A stretch of 64,000 nucleotides of DNA from Sphaerosporella brunnea (Eukaryota; Ascomycota; Pezizomycetes; Pezizales; Pyronemataceae). A program made the position numbers and the translations under genes. The notes under the pieces were generated by a model. That model was not told where the DNA came from. It saw only the letters and a program-made list of their open reading frames with translations, and searched no databases. The stretch is from contig VXIS01000229.1 of assembly GCA_008704415.1 (NCBI GenBank), positions 1-64,000 on the forward strand, in the 5' to 3' direction. Positions 45,540 to 56,557 of the stretch are shown in pieces (positions within the stretch are counted from its first letter, which is position 1; each line of letters opens with the position of its first letter).

Positions 45540-47999
45540 ATGGATACCATGGAAGGCCTCATCACCAAAGGCGAGTCCCGAGGCTCGAGCGACGTCCACG
45601 AGAAAGACTCCGCCTCGAGCCCAGGCTTCCTGGAGTCCGTGAGTCCTCAGATGGAGGAATCGGGCTTGTCTACCCCCTCCCCTCCCCCGCCTACCGCTGC
45701 CGTCGCTGCCTCGGACGTCAACTCCGAGTCCCCGGCTGGAAACGCTGGCAACACAGAGCTCGCGCTCCACGAGGAAGCGTCGCAGGACTCCTCGCGCGCA
45801 AGCGTTGTGGAGCTTAGTCTTCTTGATGCGACTGATGCGAAGGACTCCTCCACCAACGGCGACGTCGCTGTCTCTGACAAGCCGCTGATTCTAACTGGTA
45901 CGTCGCTCTCACCTTTTCTCTTCTCCCCAGGCCACTAACACCCACCCAAAGATTCCATCAGCTTGGACTCCATCGACAGTGTGCATGAGGACTCTTCCAA
46001 CAGCGTGATCGCTATGCATCAGAACTCCGTCTCTGCCGTGGCCATCAAGAAGCCGCAGTTGGACCCTTCCAGCAGCGCCACCGCTGTGCATGAGGGATCC
46101 TCCTCTATTGTCAAGCCGCAGACTCCAGCTGGTATGTCTCTGCCCTTTCTTCTCTCCGCAGGCCCCAAATAACACCCACCCAAAGAATCCACCAGCTTGG
46201 ACTCCATCGCCAGTGTGCACGAGGACTCCCCCTCTACCATCGCCGTCAACAAAGACTCTTCCAACAGCGTGATCTCTATGCATCAGGACTCCGTCTCTGC
46301 CGTGGCCATCAAGAAGCCGCAGTTGGACCCTTCCAGCAGCGCCACCGCTGTGCATGAGGAATCCTCTCCCGTCGAGCCGCAGATTCCAGCTGGTACGTCC
46401 CTGCGCTTTCCTCTCCGCTTCCAAGGCCCCACTAAACTGACACCTACCCAAAGATTCCGCCAGCTCGGACTCCATCGACAGTGTGCATGGGGACTCCTCT
46501 ACCAGCGCCCTCGACAAGCCGGAGTCGGACTCTCCCAGCAGTGCCACCGCTGTGCATGAGGAATCCTCTACCGTCGAGCCGCAGATTCCAGCTGGTACGT
46601 CCTTGCCATTTCCTCTTCGCTCCCCAGGCCTAGACTGACACTACCCAAAGATTCCACCAGTCAGTCGCAGTCGGCTCTCACCAGCAGTATGCACGAGGAC
46701 GCCTCCTCTATCATCGCCGTCGATAAGGGCTCTTCCAACGGCGTGGTCTCTGCGCACAAGGACTTCCCTATCATCGCTGTCAAGGAGCCGGAGTCGGGCT
46801 CTTTTAACAGCGTGATCTCTGTGCACGAGGACTCCGTTAACAAGTCGCAGATTCCAGCTGGTACGTCCCCTCTCCTCTCTCTATGCCCCACTAAACTGAC
46901 ACCTACATAAAGATTCCACCAGCTCGGACTCCATCGACAGTGTGCATGGGGACTCCTCCTCTACCAGCGCCCTCGACAAGCCGGAGTCGGGCTCTTTCAA
47001 CAGCGTGATCTCTGTGCACGAGGACTCCGTTAACAAGTCGCAGATTCCAGCTGGTACGTCCCTGCGCTTTCCTCTCCGCTTCCAAGGCCCCACTAAACTG
47101 ACACCTACCCAAAGATTCCGCCAGCTCGGACGCCTCCGGCAGTGTACATGGGGGCTCCACCTCTTCCAGCGCTGTCGAGTCTTCCAACAGCGTGATTTCT
47201 GTGCACGAGGGTTTTTCCTCTACCATCGAGCTGCATATTCCGGCTGGTACGTCCCTGCCCTTTCCTCTCCTCTCTGCAGGCTCCCACTAACACCTACCCA
47301 AAGAGGCCACTAGCCATTCGCAGTCGGACGCATCCGGCAGTGTGCACGAGGACTCCTTCTCTACCATTGCCGTCGATAAGGACTCCTCCAACGGCGTGGT
47401 CTCTGCGCACGAGGACTTCTCTATCATCGCTGTCAAGAAGCCGGAGTCGGACTCTTCCAACAGCGTGATCTCTGTGCACGAGAGCTCCTCCTCTACCATC
47501 ACCGTCGACAAGGACTCTTCCGACAGCGTGATCTCTGTTCACAAGGGCTCCGACAACAAGTCGCAGATTCCAGCTGGTGCTGGTACGTCCCTGCCTTTTC
47601 CCGTCCAGGCCCCAACTAACACCCAACCCAAGATTCCACCAGCTCGGACTCGCACGAAGCCTCCTCTTCCGTCGCCATCAAGAAGCCGCAATCCAACCCC
47701 TGCGACCCCACCGCCCCCATGCTCACACTCGGCGGCACGTCCCGCTTTCCCCCCTTTTTTTTGCCCACACATACTAACAAGCCCCAGACCTCTACGCCAC
47801 AACCCAGCAGCTTCAACACCTCGCCTTCCGCCTGGCGCACTCGCTCGGCAAGATGGAGCAGAGCATCAAGACGTACCAGATGTACGGCGGATGTCTCTCC
47901 ATGATCCCCGCGTGGGGAGTCAAGAACGAGGTTGCCGCCCTGCGCGAGGTGTTGGGTGAGATGCAGGAGGTGGGTACGCAGCTTGTGATGGGTGACTAG
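45540..47999 (+). CDS. Ser/Asp-rich protein built from amplified exon cassettes, ten exons
   Basis: Exons: 45540-45897, 45952-46131, 46186-46392, 46454-46594, 46651-46860, 46913-47053, 47115-47246, 47304-47582, 47633-47734, 47788-47999. They sum to 1962 bp (653 residues). Every intron (about 50-61 bp) is phase 1: exons end CCAGCTG or similar and the next begins ATTCC, giving Asp or Glu at each joint. Introns 1-8 share GTACGTCC-type donors, a CTAAC/CTGAC branch and a CCCAAAG or CCAAG acceptor; intron 9 has a GC donor (GCACGT). Exons 2-9 repeat variants of DSISLDSIDSVHEDSS and SSNSVISVHEDS. The last exon is unique and probably helical (LYATTQQLQHLAFRLAHSLG, then MYGGCLSMIPAWGVK). No signal peptide or membrane helix. 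No known family recognised; function unknown. Confidence 0.8.
45898..47632 (+). repeat. Tandem exon-intron cassette array (introns 1-8, exons 2-8)
   Basis: Successive units of about 190-330 bp carry one exon plus one intron that align to each other in both parts. Units ending with introns 3 and 6 are nearly identical across exon end and intron (the intron from GTACGTCCCTGCGC to ACCTACCCAAAG), as are the starts of exons 4 and 6. This shows segmental duplication of whole exon-intron units rather than independent intron gain. Confidence 0.8.
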
Positions 48000-49939
48000 G
48001 CTGTTGATGGGATGGAATGGGCACGACGGATCTATCAATAGCTAGTGGCACAACAACGGCTCTATACACTTGAAATGAAAAAAATTGCAAATCAACACGG
48101 CGGCCAGAAAAGGTACAGCATCACAGATCCTCATTCGCAGACGCTAAGTATGATATACCAATATTAGTTACGATATTTTACCATACATTTCAATACCTTT
48201 CGGAAAACAATACAGAGCTAAGGTAAAAACAGCAGTGAAACATTTAGAGTTGCACCGATGCTGAGTGACAGCTCATGATTCGCGCCTCTTTTTATGACTT
48301 TCCTCGACGTCGCTCCGTCCCGCCTGGTATTTTCACTGAACCCAAGGCCGCCCCAGAACCTCATCTTCGAGTTCCATCAATTCCGCCTCGATTTCCAGCA
48401 ATTGTTCTTCAACCTGGTGCCAACCTAAAGGAACGATTCAGAATGCACCTTTTTACATGGATGTAGGACAGCTTGTCTTCACGCTCTGCTGTGAGGCGAT
48501 TACGCCTTTTGTCGTGGACCAAATTCTTTGTAGAAAATGGCCGCTCTGAGGGTACACAGAGAGAGTGTGAAGCAGGATCAGGGCAAGCCCAGCAAGACCC
48601 GGTGCAAAGGGGGCTATTTCTTTCCAGAAATTCACAGCATGATCTGGCGACGGAAAGGATCTTGGCGGCTCCTGTATTTGGCAAACTGGCTATGTGCTGA
48701 CATTGGGTTTGCGCAATGCTTCCTGATGAACTGGCACACTTCGTCCGCACTGTCCAAGGTATAGGGCTCTTCGTGTACAACCGTGGCAGAGTCTAAACAG
48801 CTTGCAACAATGTGGATATTGTCTTGCTGCTTACCCTTTCGTTTGGAAAGCGGAAGAAGCTTAGCAGTAGCATCTGGGTGCATAGGGAAGGTTTGCAACT
48901 CAGTAGTTGAGGTAGTGAGATGTGCTTCGATAGCATCTCAGCGTGGAAGAACACGGTGAATAGCTGTGCGTCCAGACTCTGACTTTTTGATCTCTTTGAG
49001 ATGCCTTTACCGGGAGTCAGGAGATCACCAAGACCCGCCTAGAGGCGTTTCTGTTGATCGCTTTAACATATCTACCTTTGGATCGTTGATAAACAGTTAA
49101 TGAGCATATTTGTTATCCACAACAGCCTGCAGCAAGGCTGCTTGAGTCTATCTCACTTCCTCTTGGGCTCCGACACCGAGCTCTATCTATACCTATATAA
49201 TGCAGTTGGCGTGCCCATGCCGTTTACCGGTGGCGTTTTCCGGAGGCTCAACCCCAACCCACTACCGCCTCTCCTTACTTTACTGCGCCGTGTTTCACAC
49301 ACATACGCCCTGACTGCAACGTACATATGACCTTACATTAAGTGGCGCTGTACTAATGACTGCACGCCGTGTGGTCGCCCCACGGCTGTTTACTAGTCTC
49401 ACTATAAGACAAACTTCTATACCGGTCCCAGGCGCAATAATCTACAGTGTAAGTTTACCTATACTTAAGTCACGTACATTAGGCAGCAGAGGACGCAGGC
49501 CCCCAACACGCGCACGACCTCACCATAATTGAAACCCCACGGCACTACACTCGAACTTGAACAAGGCACCCTCCACCCCACACTTCAGTCCTCATTACTC
49601 CCGACTTGCTCGAAGCCTCGAACACGACCCCATCATTGCTTCCTCAACACTTGCTCAACTGCGAAGTTGAACTCAATGCCAACTCGTATCTCCCGCTGAT
49701 CAGACGCCGAGATGCCCCAGACCCAAGTCCCCAACAAAGAGCGCGGAAACCAGGGCGAGTAGATAGGACAAGAGAAGCAGAACTAGGCTGTGCAGGACAC
49801 TATGGGACTGGGTAGTAGAGCACTCCTCTCCCCTACATCCCCATCCCTATTGCTGTCAATCGGCTCCGCTCTCGCCCTCGGTGAAACAAGTCCTTCGGAG
49901 TTGGATTCAAATGCTGACTTGGATGTACCTCTTAACAGA
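48000..49939. other. Gene-poor stretch
   Basis: No gene recognised. A minus-strand frame at 48632-48898 continues by a frame change into 48409-48660, which might be a decayed exon, but no motif is present. Confidence 0.4.
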
Positions 49940-50244
49940 CGCGGTGTTCGCAGCTATGCTACAAGGAGGTGTACAACGAGCTGGTTCGAAAGGATATCTC
50001 CCCAAAGGGAGGCGATAAGAGGGTCCGAGCAGAAGATGGCAAACCTAGATTAGCCTACGACCACAGTTTACGCGGCAAGGGCGAAAAGTTTGTGCTGATC
50101 ACTGGACAACCAAGCATTGGAAAGACATGGTTTTTGTCGTATGTCTTGGTGCGACGCTTGCTGGCAAGCCGATCCGCAAAGCGCCAAAGCGGCTCTACTC
50201 TACTGCCCATGTCCACGTGCATCCGAACGTCGATGCAGGAGTAA
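49940..50244 (+). pseudogene. P-loop NTPase fragment, possibly Crinkler-like
   Basis: An in-frame stretch reads KEVYNELVRKDISPKGGDK, then KFVLITGQPSIGKTWFLSYV, and LVRRLL. GQPSIGKT is a Walker A motif. The surrounding pattern (VTGQPGIGKT-F-YVLLRRLL) resembles the NTPase part of fungal Crinkler-type (CRN) proteins. No start codon, Walker B or C-terminal nuclease-like region can be seen, so this is a fragment. Confidence 0.5.
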
Positions 50245-50584
50245 CTTCCACCGCAGTCACAGTTAGTTAACCATAAGAACCGCTACCGCTTCCCCCGGCA
50301 CCTAAAAGTGTCCTGACATCCGGACACCAGACCGGTGGCGGGAGGAAACAAGACCGTGCATTCCACAGCCGCCTTGTTATAGAAAGCGTTAAATTCATGA
50401 ACACTGCGCTCGGGTACGAGGTGACGACCATAGTCATCTGGTGAGTTCCTTTATCAATACTACTATCTGATTGTTACCTAACCTCAACGCAGCGGTGTTC
50501 CACATTGCAACAGGCTGCAAGCACTCGCTCCGACGACCCTCATATCACTCTTTGGGCCAAGATTAAACCCTCGTCGGCGTCATG

Positions 50585-50905
50585 TCTAGAGTATCTGGAG
50601 CCGCCACAATCTAACCAACCTTGGTATCTCGCAGAAACTGCAGGATCGAAGGGATGGCATTCTCCTCCTGGAACAGCACCGCCACCGACCGCTACCGGAG
50701 GTGTTTCCAACACAGAACCTTTTCCACCGAGCGCCAAAGGGCACGAATTTGCGGAAGCCACCGATCGCACTCCTTATATAAACAAGTGCTCTCAACTCTG
50801 CTTCTTGCCAGAGAGTCAAAACCAGCACTCATCGGAGTCGACCTTCTGAAGCTTGTCGTTGAGGTACGGCGCTGTAATCGCATGCCCGGTAAGAAACTGA
50901 TAGTA
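50585..50905 (-). mobile_element. LINE ORF2 C-terminal relic
   Basis: The minus strand reads YHQFLTGHAITAPYLNDKLQ, a zinc-knuckle remnant (DSDECWF), then after a frame change YKECDRWLPQIRALWRSVEK and a degraded tail. It is similar in order and sequence to the relic at 44300-44470, so both come from one LINE lineage. No target duplication found. Confidence 0.65.
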
Positions 50906-50940
50906 CCGGAATGCTACCGCCTTCCTCTCCTTTTTTTTTA

Positions 50941-52953
50941 GAGCTGGTCTGAAGCCTGTCTTCCGCGGATGTGGCCGTGGCGGCTTGCCACGCTCGCGTT
51001 CCGGTCCAGCTGGTGCTCCTTTACTTTCATTGTCCTTAGGCTATACCGATATGTGTACGTAATATAGTCCCGGTAGGCACCGCCTATATACTATGTGGGG
51101 AGCTTTGACATAGGCGTCCGGCCGCTTAGTGGGCGGGTGTGGAGTGCGTGGGGTGTGGTTGGTTGCTGCAGTTTGAAGGGCTGGGATAGCCAAAATATAC
51201 AGCTGATTAATTTCCTCCGACTCCCACTTTGAGTCGCTGTCTTCATTCTTTTCCTTCGCATTCCTGGCCGATCGTTCGTATCAGGCTTTTACCAGACCTT
51301 CCTGGTCTGTTGACCGGTCAATGCACCTACCTCATCTTTCCGCCTTCTTTCAAACAGGTTTACATATGTCGCAGAGAACTGGATAGAACTTACAGCGCCA
51401 CCGGAAAGGCCATAGCTATAGTTTGGCCATTTAGTTGTCTTCGATATTCCAGTGGATGGTTGGTTTTCTGCACCCCACCAACTACCCTTAGAGATTGTGA
51501 AAGCCGTATGATAGGGACGCAAAACATCACTTTAGCTTAAGATACTTTACTCATGCAGTATAGTCAAGATTTACCAGCACAACCGGTATTTTTATATCAC
51601 TCTCATAGTCCAAAAAGCCATCAGCTAGCTACGTACCAGTGATGATTTCTCCACCCTGTAGCCGCATATCCTTTCCCCCAAGGCCTCACCATGCTTTATA
51701 CCGACAAGCCGGAAAGTGTGTTGTATTCACTCAGCAGGGGTGGCTTCAAGTTGCCGGTGTTCGATGGCTCACTCTCTATCTATATGACATATATGCCCAC
51801 TGTCAGCGCCGCTTCCATTATCATGGCCTTGACAACGTTGCTGCCCTCCATTAAACCTAAGCCCTTCCGCTTGTGGCCACTGGGAAAAGAGGAAAGAAGA
51901 GAAAGCCGCTGCATGTGCGAGTGGGGAAGGGCTTCATTTTTGTTCAATAGGCCCTTTCCAGATGGCCAGTAGAACTCGTGATAGCAACCCTCCCTGGAGT
52001 TCTTTCGTGGCACTCTATACCCTGCTCTCACCCTTCCTCAAAATAGTATTGCCTGTTTGCAGTCGTTGGAAAATGTGTCATTCGAGTTGCAGAAGCTCGA
52101 CTTGCATATTCTAGATATCAAATTGGATTCTGAACATCCGCAGTATGATATCGCTGTTTCCTATATTCTAGTCTTTGTGGTAACCTGAATAGCAAGCTTG
52201 AGATGCTGTATAATATTCTCCAGGGCCAAATACTAGATATCACGCCATTAGGACTGCCCAAAAAGATGCTCGAGTACCCGGCCTTTTCAGGTTATACAAG
52301 GGTCCTCAAGGTGGTTTTTGAAGAAAGTCAGCGAGAAATCACTGCTCCAACTCGCTCCGCCGCCCAATCGAACCCTCGGTTGCACGAACTGTGAGGACCC
52401 TTAGTGTTTGTTGACCTCACAACTTAGTCCGCGCCGAATCGATGCCGATATGCATATTTGCTTTTTTGTCCGAAACGATGCCGCGCCCGATTGGCTGTCG
52501 TATTCTCTCCAGTGCCATCTGACGATCCCAGCCTGGAATCGCCGCCAATGCGTTTGCCCAATCCCATTTAACGACGTTGCTTCCCCGCTCCGTTCCCATT
52601 TAAGATAGTGCCGACCTCGTCTTGACAACGTTGCTGCCCTCCGTCAAAAGGGAAAGAAGGGAGAGTCTCTGGGGTTCAACTGACCCCGCACAACCGCCAA
52701 GCTGGCTTCCTGTTGTGCCACCGGTGATCTTCTCAAAAGTTATCTCGATGGCACATAGAACTCGCGATAGCAACCGCACTGCATACCCCTTCTGAGTTAG
52801 CTCTGTATCTATTACATGGCCGGAGAGAATCAATCAGACTGCTCGTGACTCGCCCCCTCCACGCGCGGGCTGAAGCACTTTTCAGCCTCTTCATTGACAT
52901 CGTGCAGAAGGATTACACAGCAACCCCGTGTCGAGAACCACATACGCAAGTCT
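50941..52953. other. Stretch with a diverged direct duplication
   Basis: No gene recognised. Segments near 51823-52030 and 52615-52800 share ttgacaacgttgctgccctc, a GGAAAGAAG-rich stretch, and AGAACTCGTGATAGCAACC against AGAACTCGCGATAGCAACC in the same order, so they are diverged copies about 790 bp apart. Confidence 0.5.
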
Positions 52954-54642
52954 ATGGAGGGTGGTACTAACGACCTCGCACATGTTCACGACACCTCGGC
53001 AACCAGCTCATCCGCCGCCACGATCGCGTCTAAAAACTTGAAATCCGCTGGCGAGGCTGAGGTTTGATTGCCGTCCGCGGTTTGACGGCTTGAAGTTTTT
53101 CCGCTGATACCGTCCCAGTCGTCCGATCCGAGAAGCTCAAGGACACACTCAGTCGATTCCGATCAGCATCCCATCTACGAAATTCGGCACAACTCCGGTC
53201 TTGAGAGGCTCGAGCGCTATGAAAAGGGCGGATACCATCCCGTCCAACTCGGAGAAACATTCGGCGATGGCCGATATCGCGTCGTTCATAAATTTGGCTA
53301 TGGATCCTACGCCACCGTTTGGATGGCACGAGACCAGCATCAAGACCGTCTCGTCGCCCTAAAATGCATGGCTGCAGAGTTTTCATCACCGGGCAACACA
53401 CTGCACGAAACCGAGATTCTACGTCATTTGGCCTGTCGGATGCTCCAAGAAGCATTACTGCACGAGCAACTATCAGATGAAGCGAGAAGGTTAGATAATG
53501 AGGAGCCGCGTACAAACTATATTCAGCAGAGGCAGGAAGAGCACAACGGGTGGCTTAGTTGCCTCCACCAAAAATCAGTACCGGACACAATATGTGATAG
53601 CCGCCGATCTTCATTCTTTCCAACTATTTTGGATGAATTTGAGTTTCAGGGAATAAATGGTATTCACCGGTGTATCGTATCCGAAGCTGTGGGGCCGTCC
53701 CTACAAAGCTTGGTCCACGTTGCACCGGAGCGCAAACTTCCTTTGGAGGTTCTGAGGAAGGTAGCATCGCAACTCGCCCAAGCAGTAGCGAAGATGCATC
53801 AACATGGTGTTGTCCATGGAGGTGCGTTCTGTTCCGCCACCTTTCGAGTGGGATTCCACTGACCAAGATAGCAGATATCCACCCGGGCAACATACTCTTC
53901 CAGATAGAGGATCTGGAATCCTGGAGTGATTGGCAGGTCTGGTGGAATTTTGGCAGGCCTGAAAGAGCACCTGGCGTGCGGTTAGACAGGTGCTCCGTCT
54001 ATCCGCCGGATTATAGCAAACTCTTGGAACGCTGTTTGAAGCACGTCAACATCAAGCTAGTGTAGGCCCTACGCGGTCAAACCGTCACATCTTGGAGCAA
54101 ATGCGCTGACTGGGTTGCATAGGGACTTTGGCGAAGCATTTTTATCCCACAAAGGAATAAAGGAGCCCCTCAACACCGCTCTCTGTTTCGCTGCACCGGA
54201 AACCCTGTTCCGCGATGAGACCGTAACTTCTGCAGTCGACATCTGGGCGCTCGCCTGCATATTCTATCAGTTATTCTCCAGCTGCATCATGTTTCAGGCG
54301 GGTGCAGGTTGGGCGGACGATGTTATTTCTAACATTGTGCTCACTTTTGGTAAAATTCCGCCGCGCTGGTGGAACAAGTGGAGCAACCGGCCGAAGTACT
54401 TCACTGAGGATGGGAAGTTTGGACCCGAGTTGCAGAGCGAACGAGAAGGTGGTGGCCGTCTTGATGTGTTGCCATTGGAAAAGAGACTAGAGGCGTTGAC
54501 GGAAAGCGTGGGGATGGGGAAAGAGGAGGCATTGCAGTTTAAGGCGCTATTAGTCGGGATGATGAAGCTGGAACCCCAGGAGAGGTTTACTGCGAGCGAG
54601 GTGCTGAAAAATCTGCCTACTTCCTGGATGGGCAGCAAGTAA
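52954..54642 (+). CDS. SRPK-like serine/threonine protein kinase, four exons
   Basis: Exons 52954-53061, 53119-53821, 53875-54061 and 54123-54642 join in frame to 505 residues. Introns are 57, 53 and 61 bp with GCTGATA, ACTGACC and GCTGACT branch sites. After a Ser-rich N-terminus comes the SRPK hallmark RYEKGGYHPVQLGETFGDGR, a Gly-loop GYGSYATVW, the ALKCM lysine, a catalytic loop HGDIHPGNILF (HRD replaced by HGD, as common in the fungal expanded SRPK-like group), DFGEAF, APETLF, and SAVDIWALACIFYQLF. The C-terminal EPQERFTASEVLKNLP matches the end of the kinase fold. The usual large SRPK spacer is short. Catalysis looks possible. Substrates are unknown; typical SRPKs act on SR proteins. The first exon is the least certain part. 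Confidence 0.82.
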
Positions 54643-54693
54643 GGGCGATCCACACGGTCGGCCCTTTTCCCGGCTCGGGTCTGTGGCTAGCTT

Positions 54694-55567
54694 TTGATTT
54701 TAATCATATTGTATTCGGCCGCTTGCGGCCATGACATATATAGAAGAGAAGAGACTATGCTACACCTTAGGTCGGAGCCTACTGTTGGTGCCTGCGGCCC
54801 TTCTAAGGAAATAGAAACAAGGAAATCGCACCGAGTGTGTGAGTCGCACCAAGGAGATTCGTAACAAGAGGAGAGCACTTAGGGGAAGGACAAAGGAAAG
54901 ACAATTTCAATACATCGTGCAGCCCCGCTGGGCCATGTCGCTACTTTGGTAGAGCCTAGGAAATCCAACACCGCTTCCGTGCCTATCGTCGGCCAGCAGT
55001 GCAGTGGTCGTCGCTGTTGGCCATCGCTTTTGCCCGCCGTCCTTCGTCGCCTCCTTCACTGCCTTCCAGAGGACTCTCTGCTCCTTCTTCCACCTCTTGC
55101 AGAATTTGAAAAGATGGTCTCGGGTCTGGATGGAGCTGGAGTTGCGCCGCCAGCACCTGTCGTCCTGACGGCGACCGGTCCAGTGGAGGTATGGGCCGAT
55201 GGGAGCTTTACGCAGCTGGTAGAAGCGCGATGCGAGGGTCTTCTTGGCTTTAGCCTCCATGGGTTGGCCTTTCTTCTCCGTCTGTAGTACCCTTCGGGCT
55301 TGCAGTGCGTGGCTAGCCACGCTTCTCTGTCCCGTATCTTGGCTTCGGTGACTCTGCGGCCGATCGCAGCTAGCGAGGTGGTATATAGAAGGCTATCGGC
55401 CAGGGGCTTGATGTGACCGCGTGCTGCTTCCTTTGCTGTCTGGTCCGCCAGTTCGTTGCCTGGCACGTCGGCGTGGCCTGGCACCCAGTGGTACACAACC
55501 GACAATCCTTGAGCTTTCAAGGCCATTTCTGCGCGGGCAATGCGGGGCAGCAACTATTGCCCTGGCC
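54694..55567 (-). mobile_element. 5'-truncated Tad-like LINE with RNase H end
   Basis: Target duplication tctgtggctagctt at 54680-54693 and 55568-55581. The minus strand encodes the end of RNase H (YHWVPGHADVPGNELADQTA), then the C-terminal region (SRFYQLRKAPIGPYLHW; HLFKFCKRWKKEQRVLWKAV) with frameshifts between them. The 3' UTR carries ggccgcaagcggcc and ends near ATTAAAATCAAAAG. It is the same lineage as the copies at 584 and 27683. Confidence 0.85.
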
Positions 55568-55581
55568 TCTGTGGCTAGCTT

Positions 55582-56557
55582 GTGTGTTACGACGCTGGAA
55601 GCCGTCGCTCTATTGGGGCCGAATAGAACTAGAATGTTTCGACATGATTTTTGACGTTCTATCCATGCCAAATAAATCATTGCTATAGACAGGGGGTTTC
55701 CACTGTTCTATGTATATGGCACGAATAGATGGCTGTTTGTTTTGTTTTTTTGCGATAGAACATCGACCTCTTCGTCGCATGCGGTCACAGCGTCGGCTTC
55801 GGCGCGCTCTTCGGCGGCGACTGTCTGTTCGTACCGCTCCCTCATAGCCTTCCAGATTTCTTGCGCAGCCATCGAAGGCTCATTCGGCGGGAACCGCGCG
55901 GTGGATCTTATAGGAGTTGCACTCTAGCGCGGTCTTGATTGGCATCATATTTGTAGAGATCGATCCCAATTTTTCGAGCTAGTCCAGGCCCCAGCATGCC
56001 GGCTTGTCGGCCCGTGGAGATGGCCGGCTGCTGAGGCCTCGTAAGCGTCCCCAGCCGTCTACCTAGCAGCTTCGGGACCGTTGAGCGTGGTTACGGCCAT
56101 CAGGCATCGGGGTGCTCGTTATCTTCGTCTTTCGCATATGTGTGACCGCTCTACACAGTCCCTCCCAATACACCTCTTCACCAAAACGCACTCTCCACAT
56201 AAAACACCGTGCACGAGGTGATTCATTAGCTGCTGATATGAGGACTTGGCAGGCAAAACTGGTTGTGTACTTAATTCCCATTTCTGGTAATTTCTGAGCC
56301 CCCACCCCTGCTTACAGGCGTCCCCAAACTGTATTCACTGTTTTAGTGCATTGTAGGCGGCAGTTCGCTGCTTTGCGCAAGCGCTGGCCCAGTTCCTAGG
56401 TATTGTCCTGCCGCAGAAGCGAATAGTGGGCTTGGTAGCGCTTCTGGGTATACTCAAATGTACCCTCAAAATCGAGCTTCTGTATGGTTGTAATTATGGC
56501 ATCCGCCGTCAGACTGACCTCGTTTGAATTCACAAACGCTGCGATGACTTCTTTTCC
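55582..56557. other. Unassigned stretch
   Basis: No gene recognised. A minus-strand segment near 55750-55900 reads AAQEIWKAMRERYEQ with an acidic continuation, possibly a decayed retroelement gag, but too short to assign. Confidence 0.35.

Noticed and set aside
45909..46547. Minus-strand 212-residue open frame across the cassette gene
   Set aside because: Antisense shadow of repeated exons and introns; the sense strand has consistent splice joints and phase.
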